Below are positions 45,895 through 54,176 of a stretch of 64,000 nt of DNA, one piece after another. Where the stretch lies: NCBI RefSeq assembly GCF_025854375.1, contig NZ_CP107575.1, positions 2,480,001-2,544,000 of the forward strand. Reading direction: 5' to 3'. The position numbers and the translations under genes are program-made. Every line of letters begins with the position of its first letter. The stretch's first letter is position 1. The notes under the pieces were generated by a model. That model saw only the letters and a list, made by a program, of their open reading frames with translations, was not told where the DNA came from and did no database searches. Origin of the DNA: Glutamicibacter sp. JL.03c (GTDB taxonomy: Bacteria > Actinomycetota > Actinomycetes > Actinomycetales > Micrococcaceae).

Positions 45895-45928
45895 GGCCTC
45901 CGCCGGTCATTGCTGACTGGCGGAGGCC
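45895..45928. terminator. Shared terminator of kinase gene and paaH
   Basis: Stem GGCCTCCGCC (45895-45904) with 45919-45928, between convergent genes. Confidence 0.85.
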
Positions 45929-45958
45929 CTCGTCGCTGAAGCTTGCATGGCGGGTTTC

Positions 45959-46831
45959 CTACCAGCTGTAGAAGCCCCGGCCGCTCTTGCGGCCCAGCTT
46001 TCCCTCAGCCACCATGTCCTTGAGGATCTGCGGCGGAGCAAATCGCTCCCCCAGGGTCTCATGGAGGTACTCGGCGATTCCCAGACGCACATCCAAGCCG
46101 ACAATGTCGGTGGTTTTCAGCGGGCCGGTCGGGTGCTTGTAACCCAGGACCATGGCATTGTCGATGTCTTCGGCGCTGGCCACGCCTTCTTCCACCATGC
46201 GCATGGCTTCCAGGGCGATGGCAACGCCCAGGCGCGAGGAAGCGAAGCCCGGAGCGTCATTGACCACCACGGCGGTCTTGCCCAGCGCCTGCACCCAGCC
46301 GCGCGATGCATCAACCAGGTTCTTCTCAGTCTGCTCGCCGATGACCACTTCGATGAGCGTCGAGGCTGGCACCGGGTTGAAGAAATGAAGCCCGAGGAAC
46401 TTGCCAGGCCGGGCCAATTCCTTGGCCAGCCCGTTGACCGATAGGGAGGAAGTATTCGAGGCCAGCACTGCCTCCGGAGCCAGCACCTGCTCTACGGCCT
46501 GCAGCGAGGAGACCTTCAGGTCCCAGATCTCCGGAACGGCCTCGATCACCAGTTGAGCGGTGGCGAATTGCTGGTAGTCCGTGCTCACCGAGAAACGCTG
46601 CATGAGCTCGTCTTTGGATTCGCGCACGACCCCGCGGGCGATGGACTTGTCGACGGACTCGGTGACCCGCTCATAGGCAGCCTGCGCGGAGGCCTCGTCG
46701 CGCTCGACGACAACCACCGTGCTGCCGCTGATCAGCAGGGCGTGGGCGATGCCTGCGCCCATGCGGCCGCCTCCGAGCACGCCGCTGTCCTGGGGTAGCT
46801 GGCCCGTCAAAAAGTTATTGGTTGCGCTCAT
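45959..46831 (-). CDS. paaH: 3-Hydroxyadipyl-CoA dehydrogenase
   Basis: 290-residue NAD-dependent 3-hydroxyacyl-CoA dehydrogenase oxidising 3-hydroxyadipyl-CoA to 3-oxoadipyl-CoA. The NAD loop is GVLGGGRMGAGIA (G-x-G-x2-G, about 18-28), followed by SNTSSLSVNGLA, the catalytic histidine in GLHFFNPVPAS and the VNDAPGFASSRLG segment. It is the last gene of the paaJ-paaF-paaH unit, two bases after paaF. The substrate is inferred from context; butyryl-CoA-type dehydrogenases share the sequence. Confidence 0.92.
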   Translation of the reverse strand: MSATNNFLTGQLPQDSGVLGGGRMGAGIAHALLISGSTVVVVERDEASAQAAYERVTESVDKSIARGVVRESKDELMQRFSVSTDYQQFATAQLVIEAVPEIWDLKVSSLQAVEQVLAPEAVLASNTSSLSVNGLAKELARPGKFLGLHFFNPVPASTLIEVVIGEQTEKNLVDASRGWVQALGKTAVVVNDAPGFASSRLGVAIALEAMRMVEEGVASAEDIDNAMVLGYKHPTGPLKTTDIVGLDVRLGIAEYLHETLGERFAPPQILKDMVAEGKLGRKSGRGFYSW

Positions 46832-46833
46832 GG

Positions 46834-47628
46834 TTACTTCTTCTTTCGATCGAGGAATGCCTGCATGCGATCAAACTTGGCTTGGGATTCGAAAAGCATT
46901 CCCTGGGCCAAGGTGTCGATGACCGGATGGGCTTCACGTGGAGCGTGGAATACCGACTTGGTGATCCGCACAGCCAAAGGATCCTGGGCCGCAATGCGAT
47001 CAGCCAGTGCCTCAGCCGCCGCGTCCAGTTCGCTGGCCGGGTGCAGTTCAGTGATCAGCCCTGCTTCCAGGCACTGCTGGCCGGTGAGCACCTTGCCAGC
47101 CAGGAGGATCTCCTTGGCCAGGGGTTCGCCCACCAGCTCCTTGAGCCGCCAGGTCGCCCCGGCCGCGGCCATGATGCCAAGGTTGGTTTCGGGGTTGCCC
47201 ATGCGCAGCTCTTCGGTGCCGATGCGGAAATCCGCGGCGTAGGCCAGCTCGGCTCCCCCGCCCAGGGCAAATCCGTCAAGTGCGGCGATCACGGGCATCG
47301 GCAATTTGGCGACACGATCGAAGATCCCGGAGTTGATCCCAGCGAGCGCGTCATCACGGCGGCGTTCTCGCAATTGCGAGATGTCGGCACCGGATGCAAA
47401 GATCCCCTTGCTTCCCTTGGGATTCGCATCGCTGGGCGCCTGGCTGGCTGTGCCTGCCAGGATCAGGATTTTGGGATTCCTTTCCAGGTCATCGCAGACG
47501 ACATGCAGCTCATCGACCATCGTCTGGTCGATCGCATTGCGCACCTCGGGCCGGTGGAGCCGGACCCACAGCCGGTCATCGGTTTCGTTCAGCTTGAGAG
47601 TCTGGAATCCGTTATCGAGGCTTCCCAC
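46834..47628 (-). CDS. paaF: 2,3-Dehydroadipyl-CoA hydratase
   Basis: 264-residue crotonase hydratase. Oxyanion-hole segments are FASGADISQL and LDGFALGGGAELA; the catalytic glutamate region is NPETNLGIMAAAGATWRL. It adds water to 2,3-dehydroadipyl-CoA. The GTG at 47628 has GGAAGGAG seven to eight bases upstream, within the end of paaJ; the frame is open 20 codons earlier inside paaJ but is not used. It sits one base after the thiolase stop. Confidence 0.9.
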   Translation of the reverse strand: MGSLDNGFQTLKLNETDDRLWVRLHRPEVRNAIDQTMVDELHVVCDDLERNPKILILAGTASQAPSDANPKGSKGIFASGADISQLRERRRDDALAGINSGIFDRVAKLPMPVIAALDGFALGGGAELAYAADFRIGTEELRMGNPETNLGIMAAAGATWRLKELVGEPLAKEILLAGKVLTGQQCLEAGLITELHPASELDAAAEALADRIAAQDPLAVRITKSVFHAPREAHPVIDTLAQGMLFESQAKFDRMQAFLDRKKK

Positions 47629-47629
47629 T

Positions 47630-48853
47630 TTAGGCTCCTTCCAGCAAGATGGCCGATCCTTGCCCCACGCCGACGCACATGGTGGCAACCGCCAGCTTGC
47701 GCTGCGCTGTCGCGAGCTCTCGTTCCATGCGGCCCAGCAAGGTGATCACGATGCGCGATCCGCTGGATCCCAGCGGATGGCCCAATGCAATGGCGCCCCC
47801 GTCGCGGTTCACGATCTGCGGGTCCACGCCGAGCTCGCGCATGCTGGCCAGGGATTGGCTGGCAAAGGCCTCGTTGATTTCCATGGCGCCGAGCTCCCCG
47901 ATCGACAGCCCTGCGCGGTCGAGCACCTTGCGGGTTGCCGGCACCGGTCCCATGCCCATGATCTCCGGTTCCAGGCCGGCGGCCTGCCCGTCGATGATGC
48001 GGGCACGCGCAGTCAGCGAATACTTTTCCAGGGCGCGTTCTGAAACCACCAGGATGGCCGAGGCGCCATCGTTCAGCGAGGAGGCATTCCCAGCGGTCAC
48101 CACCTCGCCGCCGCTCACGACCGGGCGCAGGCCGGAGAGCACTTCCATGCTCGTTCCCGGGCGCGGGCCCTCATCGGTATCCACGATGGTTTCCCCCTTG
48201 CGGTGCTTGACCGCCACCGGCACGATTTCGTCGCGGAAGTGGCCGGCCTTTATGGCGGCCATGGCCTTGGCGTGGGAATCAACAGCGAACTGATCGCAGT
48301 CCTCGCGGGAGATTCCGTAGACGCGGGCCACTTCTTCTGCGGTCTCCGGCATGGAGTAGGTCGCCTTGCCATCTCGTGACAGCTGCCCGGAAAGGAATTG
48401 CGGGTTGGTGAAGCGCCAGCCGATGGACGTGTCGAAGACTGCACCGGGCTTGGCGAAAGGCTTATCGGGTTTCTCCATGACCCATGGGGCGCGGGACATT
48501 GATTCCACGCCGCCGGCGATCACCACGTCGGCGGCTCCGGCCTTGATCATGTGGCTGGCCATGGTGATGGCGCTCATTCCCGACGCGCAAAGGCGGTTGA
48601 CGGTGATGCCAGGAACACTTACCGGCAATCCCGCCAGCAGCGATGCCATGCGCGCAACATTGCGGTTCTCTTCACCGGCGCCGTTGGCGTTGCCGAGAAT
48701 CACTTCATCAACCGCTGCCGGGTCGATTCCGGAGTCCTGGATGAGATCGCGGATCGCCAGTGCGGCAAGATCATCGGGGCGCACTGAGCTCAAGGCTCCC
48801 CCATAGCGCCCTACCGGGGTGCGGCTCCCGCCGACGAGAAATGCTTCAGTCAT
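47630..48853 (-). CDS. paaJ: 3-Oxoadipyl-CoA thiolase
   Basis: 407-residue thiolase that splits 3-oxoadipyl-CoA to succinyl-CoA and acetyl-CoA and may also act upstream on 3-oxo-5,6-dehydrosuberyl-CoA. The acyl-enzyme cysteine is in NRLCASGMSAI (about 90), with later INEAFASQ, GGAIALGHPLGSSG and the second cysteine in CVGVGQGSA. The ATG at 48853 follows AAGGAGTACAC. It leads the paaJ-paaF-paaH unit behind a PaaR-like operator and is divergent from menB. Confidence 0.93.
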   Translation of the reverse strand: MTEAFLVGGSRTPVGRYGGALSSVRPDDLAALAIRDLIQDSGIDPAAVDEVILGNANGAGEENRNVARMASLLAGLPVSVPGITVNRLCASGMSAITMASHMIKAGAADVVIAGGVESMSRAPWVMEKPDKPFAKPGAVFDTSIGWRFTNPQFLSGQLSRDGKATYSMPETAEEVARVYGISREDCDQFAVDSHAKAMAAIKAGHFRDEIVPVAVKHRKGETIVDTDEGPRPGTSMEVLSGLRPVVSGGEVVTAGNASSLNDGASAILVVSERALEKYSLTARARIIDGQAAGLEPEIMGMGPVPATRKVLDRAGLSIGELGAMEINEAFASQSLASMRELGVDPQIVNRDGGAIALGHPLGSSGSRIVITLLGRMERELATAQRKLAVATMCVGVGQGSAILLEGA

Positions 48854-48898
48854 GTGTACTCCTTGGGCCAAAATTGCTTGGTGATCCTCAACACCTAA

Positions 48899-48920
48899 AC
48901 TTACCGACCATTCGTTCAAT
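48899..48920. promoter_or_regulatory. PaaR-like operator at paaJ
   Basis: Left half ACTTACCG (48899-48906) exact, right half degenerate; 13 of 16 fixed positions match. It overlaps a candidate minus-strand paaJ promoter (TTGAAC 48919-48914, 16 bases, TAGGTG 48897-48892). Confidence 0.7.
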
Positions 48921-48976
48921 AATAAAGTCATGGGCTTCAGCTATTTCAGATTCTTAGAGATCGGAGGGAAACCGAC

Positions 48977-48982
48977 TAGCAT
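48977..48982 (+). promoter_or_regulatory. -10 element giving a leaderless menB transcript
   Basis: TAGCAT lies seven bases before the GTG at 48990, so the message should start at or one base before the start codon. A weak TTAGAG 17 bases upstream may be the -35 box. Confidence 0.5.
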
Positions 48983-48989
48983 TCATAGG

Positions 48990-49952
48990 GTGAGTAGCCA
49001 GAATAATTCAGCATTGCCCCAGAAGGTTTCCGACGTCTTTGATCCCACTCGTTGGCGAGTGATCGAAGGCTTCGATTTCACCGACATTACCTACCACCGC
49101 CAAGTGGAACGCGATGACCGGGGCACCATCGTGCGAGACCTCCCGACGGTGCGCATCGCCTTCGACCGCCCCGAGGTGCGCAATGCCTTCCGCCCCCATA
49201 CCGTGGACGAGCTCTACCGCGCCATGGATCACGCGCGGATGACCAGCAATGTGGCCACGGTGCTGCTCACCGGCAACGGCCCGTCCCCCAAGGACGGCGG
49301 ACACGCCTTCTGCTCGGGTGGAGACCAGCGCATTCGCGGCCGCGACGGATACCGCTATGCAGAGGGCGAAACCCGCGAATCGATCGACCCAGCCCGCGCC
49401 GGACGACTGCACATCCTTGAGGTGCAAAGGCTCATGCGCACCATGCCCAAGGTGGTGCTCTGCGTGGTCAACGGATGGGCCGCCGGCGGCGGGCATTCCC
49501 TGCACGTGGTCTCGGACCTGACCATCGCCTCCAAGGAAAACGGCAAGTTCAAGCAGACCGATGCCACCGTGGGCTCCTTCGACGCCGGCTATGGCTCTGC
49601 CCTGCTGGCCCGCCAGGTTGGCCAGAAGACCGCCCGCGAAATTTTCTTCCTCGCCCGCGAATACTCCGCCGACGATATGGTACGCATGGGCGCAGTGAAT
49701 GAATCTGTGGAGCACGAGCGCCTGGAAGAGGTCGCTTTGGAATACGCTGCGGATATCGCCAAGCAGTCGCCCCAGGCAATCCGCATGCTGAAGTTCGCCT
49801 TCAACCTGGCCGATGACGGCCTGGCGGGCCAGCAGGTCTTCGCCGGCGAAGCGACCCGCATGGCCTACATGACCGACGAGGCAGTAGAAGGACGCGACGC
49901 GTTCCTGGGCAAGCGCGACCCCGACTGGTCTGGCTACCCGTACTACTTCTAA
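48990..49952 (+). CDS. menB: 1,4-Dihydroxy-2-naphthoyl-CoA synthase
   Basis: 320-residue crotonase-fold enzyme closing the second ring of menaquinone. Signature regions are AFCSGGDQRIRGRDGY, NGWAAGGGHSLHVVSDLT, the SFDAGYGSALLAR catalytic aspartate region and the C-terminal RDPDWSGYPYYF tail that completes the neighbouring active site. The GTG at 48990 is preferred over an ATG 20 codons upstream because a -10 box lies directly before it and the extra residues do not look like MenB. First gene of menB-menE-menA. Confidence 0.93.
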   Translation: MSSQNNSALPQKVSDVFDPTRWRVIEGFDFTDITYHRQVERDDRGTIVRDLPTVRIAFDRPEVRNAFRPHTVDELYRAMDHARMTSNVATVLLTGNGPSPKDGGHAFCSGGDQRIRGRDGYRYAEGETRESIDPARAGRLHILEVQRLMRTMPKVVLCVVNGWAAGGGHSLHVVSDLTIASKENGKFKQTDATVGSFDAGYGSALLARQVGQKTAREIFFLAREYSADDMVRMGAVNESVEHERLEEVALEYAADIAKQSPQAIRMLKFAFNLADDGLAGQQVFAGEATRMAYMTDEAVEGRDAFLGKRDPDWSGYPYYF

Positions 49953-49980
49953 GCGTCAGCACCGGCACAAGGACAACTAC

Positions 49981-51108
49981 ATGGACGCACTGCACCAAGA
50001 ATTGCTCGCCGCCTTGGCTAGCGCCGCCAACGACAACGGGCCAGCGGTGGAAGTCATCATCGATGACTCCACCGAGGCCGGCTGGCGCATCGAGTACCTG
50101 AGCCAGGAGGATCTGCCCGGCTTCGAGCAGCCCATGGCCGTGGTCCGGACTTCGGGTTCCACCGGCCGGGCCAAGCGCACGGTGCTCAGCGTCGAAGCCT
50201 TGGCTTCCAGCGCGCAGGCTACCGCCGAATTCCTGGGCTTCGAGGGCCAATGGCTGCTGGCTCTTCCCGTGCACTACGTCGCCGGGCTCAGCGTGCTCAC
50301 CCGCTCGCTCTTCGCCGGAACCAAGCCCGTGATCATGGACCTGGACGGAAGCTTTTCGGCTACCGCTTTCACCCAGGCCGCCGACCAGATGGTCGAAACC
50401 CGCCGGCTGACCTCGCTGGTGCCAACCCAGTTGGCTCGGCTGCTCGATAACCCGGCCCCGGCCACCTTGCAGGCTCTGAAGCGTTTTGACGCCATCTTGC
50501 TGGGCGGGGCACGGGCCAGCAAGGATCTGATGGTCAGCGCACGACATCATGGGCTGAAGATCTTCCAGACCTATGGCTCTTCGGAAACCTCCGGTGGACT
50601 GGCCTACAACGGCACCGCGCTTCCCGGCGTACAGCTGGCCGAGCATGATTCGCGCATTTGGGTTTCCGGCCCGATGCTGGCCGATGGCTACGCCAATGCT
50701 CCGGAGGCCACCGCCGAGCACTTCGTGGAACATGACGGCCGGCGCTGGTATGTCACCGACGATCTGGGCACCGTGCAGGGGTCGCGCTTGAGCATCGTGG
50801 GCCGCATTGACGATGTCATCAATACCGGCGGCATCAAGCTGTCAGCGTCGAAAATCGAGGGGCTCCTGGAAGAGTTCTTCACCCAGGCCCTGGTGGTCTC
50901 CGTGCCAGACCCCCAATGGGGCCAAAGCGTTGGCCTGGCCTATTCCGGCCCCACCAAGACCGAAGATGCTTTCGATGCGGTGCGCCGCACCTTGGGCAAG
51001 GAAGCGGTGCCCAAGCACGTGCGCCACTACCCGCAGGGCCTGCCACTGCTGCCCAACGGCAAGTTCAATCGCCGCCTGATCATTGATGAATTAGCGGTCC
51101 GGGATTAG
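49981..51108 (+). CDS. menE: o-Succinylbenzoate--CoA ligase
   Basis: 375-residue adenylate-forming ligase, shorter than usual acyl-CoA ligases, as is normal for actinobacterial MenE. The P-loop is TSGSTGRAKRTVLS, then QTYGSSETSGGL and VTDDLG, with the hinge GRIDDVINTGGIKLSASKIE and a C-terminal lysine in LLPNGKFNRR. It makes OSB-CoA for MenB. ATG at 49981 follows AAGGACAACTAC; the gene lies 28 bases after menB and 75 before menA. Confidence 0.93.
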   Translation: MDALHQELLAALASAANDNGPAVEVIIDDSTEAGWRIEYLSQEDLPGFEQPMAVVRTSGSTGRAKRTVLSVEALASSAQATAEFLGFEGQWLLALPVHYVAGLSVLTRSLFAGTKPVIMDLDGSFSATAFTQAADQMVETRRLTSLVPTQLARLLDNPAPATLQALKRFDAILLGGARASKDLMVSARHHGLKIFQTYGSSETSGGLAYNGTALPGVQLAEHDSRIWVSGPMLADGYANAPEATAEHFVEHDGRRWYVTDDLGTVQGSRLSIVGRIDDVINTGGIKLSASKIEGLLEEFFTQALVVSVPDPQWGQSVGLAYSGPTKTEDAFDAVRRTLGKEAVPKHVRHYPQGLPLLPNGKFNRRLIIDELAVRD

Positions 51109-51183
51109 CCTCGATTCGCCTTGCCCGCCTAATCGCGGGAAACTAGAGGGTACGAGTTTTCTTTTGCCCTGAAAGGACTGAAA

Positions 51184-52068
51184 GTGGCCACACTTTCCCA
51201 ATGGGTTTCGGGTGCCCGCCTGCGCACCTTGCCTATCGTCATTGCCCCGGTAGTCATCGGCACCGCGGCCGCCCTGGGCGAGACCGGAACCATTCATTGG
51301 ATCCGCTGTGTTCTCGCGTTGCTGGTCGGCCTGCTGCTGCAGATCGGAGTGAACTACTCCAACGACTACTCAGACGGCATCCGGGGCACCGACGATGAGC
51401 GAGTGGGGCCGCTGCGCTTGACCGGCTCCAAGCTCACCGATCCGAAGAACGTGCGCAATGTCGCCTTCGCGTGCTTCAGCCTGGCAGCGGCCTGCGGACT
51501 GGCCCTGGTGATCATCTCATCATCGTGGCCCCTGCTGTTGGTGGGCGTCGCCGCGATCTTCGCGGCCTGGGGATACACCGGAGGCAAGAATCCTTACGGC
51601 TACCGCGGTTTAGGCGATATCTACGTCTTCATCTTCTTCGGACTCGTCGCGACTTTGGGTACTACCTTCACCCAGATCAATGAACTGACCCTCACCTCGT
51701 TGTGGGGCGCCATCGGCACCGGCCTGATCGGTTGTGCACTGCTCATGGCCAATAACGTGCGAGATATCCCCACCGATAAAGAGGTCGGGAAAATTACCCT
51801 CGCAGTCCGCTTGGGCGAAAGCAATGCCCGGCTCAGCTATGTCCTGATGCTCGCGGTGGCCATCTTGCTGCCATTGCTTTCAACCGGCACTTTCCCCTGG
51901 CTCTGGCTGATCTTGGTTACCTTCATTCCCGCGATCTCCCCGTCCATGTTGATGCTGCGTGAACATGAGCTCCCCAAGCTGGTGCAGGTGCTGAAGCAAA
52001 CGGGCGTGCTGAACATGGTCTACGCCGTTCTCTTCGCATTGGCGATCGTCCTCGACGTGTACTTCTAA
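51184..52068 (+). CDS. menA: 1,4-Dihydroxy-2-naphthoate polyprenyltransferase
   Basis: 294-residue UbiA-family membrane prenyltransferase with about eight hydrophobic segments. The first aspartate-rich motif is NYSNDYSDGIRGTDDERVGP and the second lies in NNVRDIPTDKEVGKITLAVRLG. It attaches the polyprenyl tail, probably supplied by the enzyme at 7953-9050, to DHNA. The GTG at 51184 has AAAGGA six bases upstream. It ends the late menaquinone run; the final methyltransferase menG is not in the window. Confidence 0.95.
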   Translation: MATLSQWVSGARLRTLPIVIAPVVIGTAAALGETGTIHWIRCVLALLVGLLLQIGVNYSNDYSDGIRGTDDERVGPLRLTGSKLTDPKNVRNVAFACFSLAAACGLALVIISSSWPLLLVGVAAIFAAWGYTGGKNPYGYRGLGDIYVFIFFGLVATLGTTFTQINELTLTSLWGAIGTGLIGCALLMANNVRDIPTDKEVGKITLAVRLGESNARLSYVLMLAVAILLPLLSTGTFPWLWLILVTFIPAISPSMLMLREHELPKLVQVLKQTGVLNMVYAVLFALAIVLDVYF

Positions 52069-52094
52069 GTCGCTTCGGATCCTCCCGAGCAGCA

Positions 52095-52147
52095 AAAAGC
52101 CTTGGCTTGTCAGTCCATTGAATTGGTACTGGCAAGCCAAGGCTTTT
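52095..52147. terminator. Shared terminator of menA and the DUF4229 gene
   Basis: Perfect 15-bp stem AAAAGCCTTGGCTTG (52095-52109) with 52133-52147, extended by inner CAGT/ACTG, ending in TTTTC. Confidence 0.92.
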
Positions 52148-52179
52148 CTCGTTGTGTGCCAAGGCTGGCGGCAAAATCT

Positions 52180-52467
52180 CTAGGCAGGCGGCTGCGTCTT
52201 GCGCTGGGACTCGTCAAATTCGTCTTCGATGGCTTCCTCCTCCAGCTGCTTGCTGGTCTTATTCGCGGAGGTCTTATTGAACGCCCTGCGCACATCCTCG
52301 TTCGCCTTGAGCCGAAGCTTGTTGAAGAACAAGTAGGAAATGGCGAAGGCGAAAATCAATCCAATGATTCCGGCAACAAAAATTGGCCAGTTCAAGCCAA
52401 GCCACAGGCCCAGGAATACCGCGCAGAAAATGCCCAGGCGAAGAACTGTATATTTCAGAAACTGCAT
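52180..52467 (-). CDS. DUF4229 family small membrane protein
   Basis: 95 residues: two hydrophobic helices (about 5-22 and 28-48), LFFNKLR, then a charged cytoplasmic tail rich in lysine and glutamate. This matches the actinobacterial DUF4229 family, frequently encoded near menaquinone or cytochrome-c genes but without known function. Divergent from the PLDc_N gene. Confidence 0.8.
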   Translation of the reverse strand: MQFLKYTVLRLGIFCAVFLGLWLGLNWPIFVAGIIGLIFAFAISYLFFNKLRLKANEDVRRAFNKTSANKTSKQLEEEAIEDEFDESQRKTQPPA

Positions 52468-52520
52468 AGCTTCAAGTTTACCGATGAAGCTGTGTACCGG
52501 ATTATCACTAGAATGGAATC

Positions 52521-52964
52521 ATGGTCCGCATTCTCATATTCGCAGCAGTAGTTTCGGTCGCTTTGATGATTTACACGTTGATCGAATGCAGCCGTGCGCC
52601 GAAGCATCTCGTGCGCTCGCTGCCGAAGTCGGCATGGGCCGTGGTGATCATCATCCTGCCACTGGTCGGCGCTGTATTGTGGTTCATTTTGGGTCGGCCC
52701 GTCAACGAGCGCAACCAGCAGGCAACGCAGCAAACCGCGCCGGATGACGACGAGGATTTCCTTCGACAGCTCGAAGTCTGGCGCCGCCAGCAGCAGCGGG
52801 AAGCCGATGCAAAAGCCCGTGAGCAAGAACTCAAATCCCAGGCCAAGGATTCCAAGGAAAACGATTCCACCGCGAAGCCCAAGCCTGACGACTCAACCGG
52901 TTCTAAGAAGCCTTCACCCAAGCCGGAGGACACCGACAGCGACACTCCCGACGCCAAGGCCTAG
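52521..52964 (+). CDS. PLDc_N-domain membrane protein
   Basis: 147 residues: two hydrophobic helices with IECSRAPKHLVRSLPKSAWAVVII between them, the arrangement of the phospholipase-D/nuclease N-terminal (PLDc_N) module, then a coiled-coil-like QQQREADAKAREQ stretch and a low-complexity Lys/Pro/Asp tail. There is no HKD catalytic domain, so it is not itself a phospholipase. Such stand-alone proteins occur next to men and ccs genes in actinobacteria. Confidence 0.82.
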   Translation: MVRILIFAAVVSVALMIYTLIECSRAPKHLVRSLPKSAWAVVIIILPLVGAVLWFILGRPVNERNQQATQQTAPDDDEDFLRQLEVWRRQQQREADAKAREQELKSQAKDSKENDSTAKPKPDDSTGSKKPSPKPEDTDSDTPDAKA

Positions 52965-53050
52965 AACCCCGTTCCACTGCTTGCGCAGGGCAACCTGAGC
53001 CGACAGCCCAGCCCTAGGCCCGTTCAAGGCCTGGCGCCCAATTCTGCTTA

Positions 53051-53092
53051 AAGCAATGAGCGATACCCCATCAGGGGTATCGCTCATTGCTT
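53051..53092. terminator. Strong terminator between PLDc_N gene and ccsB
   Basis: Perfect 19-bp stem (53051-53069 with 53074-53092), loop ATCA, followed by ATTTACTG. Serves both convergent units. Confidence 0.94.
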
Positions 53093-53111
53093 ATTTACTG
53101 GGTTCTAAAAC

Positions 53112-54176
53112 CTAGACTCCGGCGTAGGAGTGCAGGCCGTCGAAGAAGATGTTCACGATGGTGAAGTTGAAGATCACGCACAGGAAGCCGACAATCGACA
53201 GCCATGCCGAACGTGGTCCAGTCCAGCCGCCTGTGGCGCGTGCGTGCAGGTAGCCTGCGTACACAACCCAGATCACGAAGGACCATACTTCCTTTGGATC
53301 CCAGCCCCAGTAGCGTCCCCACGCGGCTTCGGCCCAGATGGCTCCGGCCATCACGGTGAAGGTCCACATGACGAAGGCGATGGTGTTGATGCGATAGGCG
53401 AAGTTCTCCAGCGCGCCAGCACCAGGTACGACGCGCATGAATGGCAGCTTGTCGCTCTGGCCTGCCGCCAAGCGGTGCATGCGGGAGTGCTGCAGAAGCT
53501 GGAGCACGTTCATGGCGAAGCTGATGGCAAACAGCGAGGAGGCCAGCACAGCGATGGACACGTGGATCACGATCCATGGCGACTGCAAGGCGGGAACCAG
53601 GTGGCCAACTGGCGTTGGGAAGCCGATGGTCGCGGCGCAGAGCATCAGGGTGACGAGCCCCGAAATGAAGGACCCCATGAATCGCAGGTCCTTGACGATG
53701 AGCACCACCACGTACACCAGGGCAACTACGAACGCGCCGGTAGTCAAGAACTCGTACATGTTGCCCCATGGCACGCGGTGTGCAGCCAAGGCGCGAGAGA
53801 CCACGGCAAAGCCATGCAGGGCCACTGCCAGCCACATCAGGACCACGGCGATTCGAGCCATCGGACGCTTGGAAGAGAACTCGGTATAGTTCATCTTGTC
53901 GGTCACGATATCGTCGCTGATGTGATCCGCGCGCTCGGATTCGCCGCGGCGCTTGCGTCCGCTTCCGGTGACCGCGCCGTTGGCGCCAACCAGCATTTCC
54001 TCGTCGCGCTTGAGCGCTGCAGAGTCCATTTCCGAGATCGACTTGTTGGTCTTGGCCAAGTCCAAGGCGAAGATGATGAAGACTACTCCGTAGACCATGG
54101 CTGCCAGCAGCATGAACAGCTGGCTGTATTCACCCAACGATTCATTGATCGGTGCTAATGCCCCAGCGTTACCCAT
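53112..54176 (-). CDS. ccsB: Cytochrome c biogenesis protein CcsB/ResC
   Basis: 354-residue membrane protein of the system-II cytochrome-c synthase. About eight hydrophobic segments and the tryptophan-rich haem-handling motif WGRYWGWDPKEVWSFV in the C-terminal half, plus conserved histidines (ALHGF, VIHVSIA). With ResB it carries haem across the membrane and links it to apocytochrome c. Last gene of the operon; its ATG overlaps the resB end by eight bases. Confidence 0.94.
   Translation of the reverse strand: MGNAGALAPINESLGEYSQLFMLLAAMVYGVVFIIFALDLAKTNKSISEMDSAALKRDEEMLVGANGAVTGSGRKRRGESERADHISDDIVTDKMNYTEFSSKRPMARIAVVLMWLAVALHGFAVVSRALAAHRVPWGNMYEFLTTGAFVVALVYVVVLIVKDLRFMGSFISGLVTLMLCAATIGFPTPVGHLVPALQSPWIVIHVSIAVLASSLFAISFAMNVLQLLQHSRMHRLAAGQSDKLPFMRVVPGAGALENFAYRINTIAFVMWTFTVMAGAIWAEAAWGRYWGWDPKEVWSFVIWVVYAGYLHARATGGWTGPRSAWLSIVGFLCVIFNFTIVNIFFDGLHSYAGV

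Noticed and set aside
49801-50733. 310-codon minus-strand frame opposite menB/menE
   Set aside because: Antisense shadow across two well-supported men genes with no motif.
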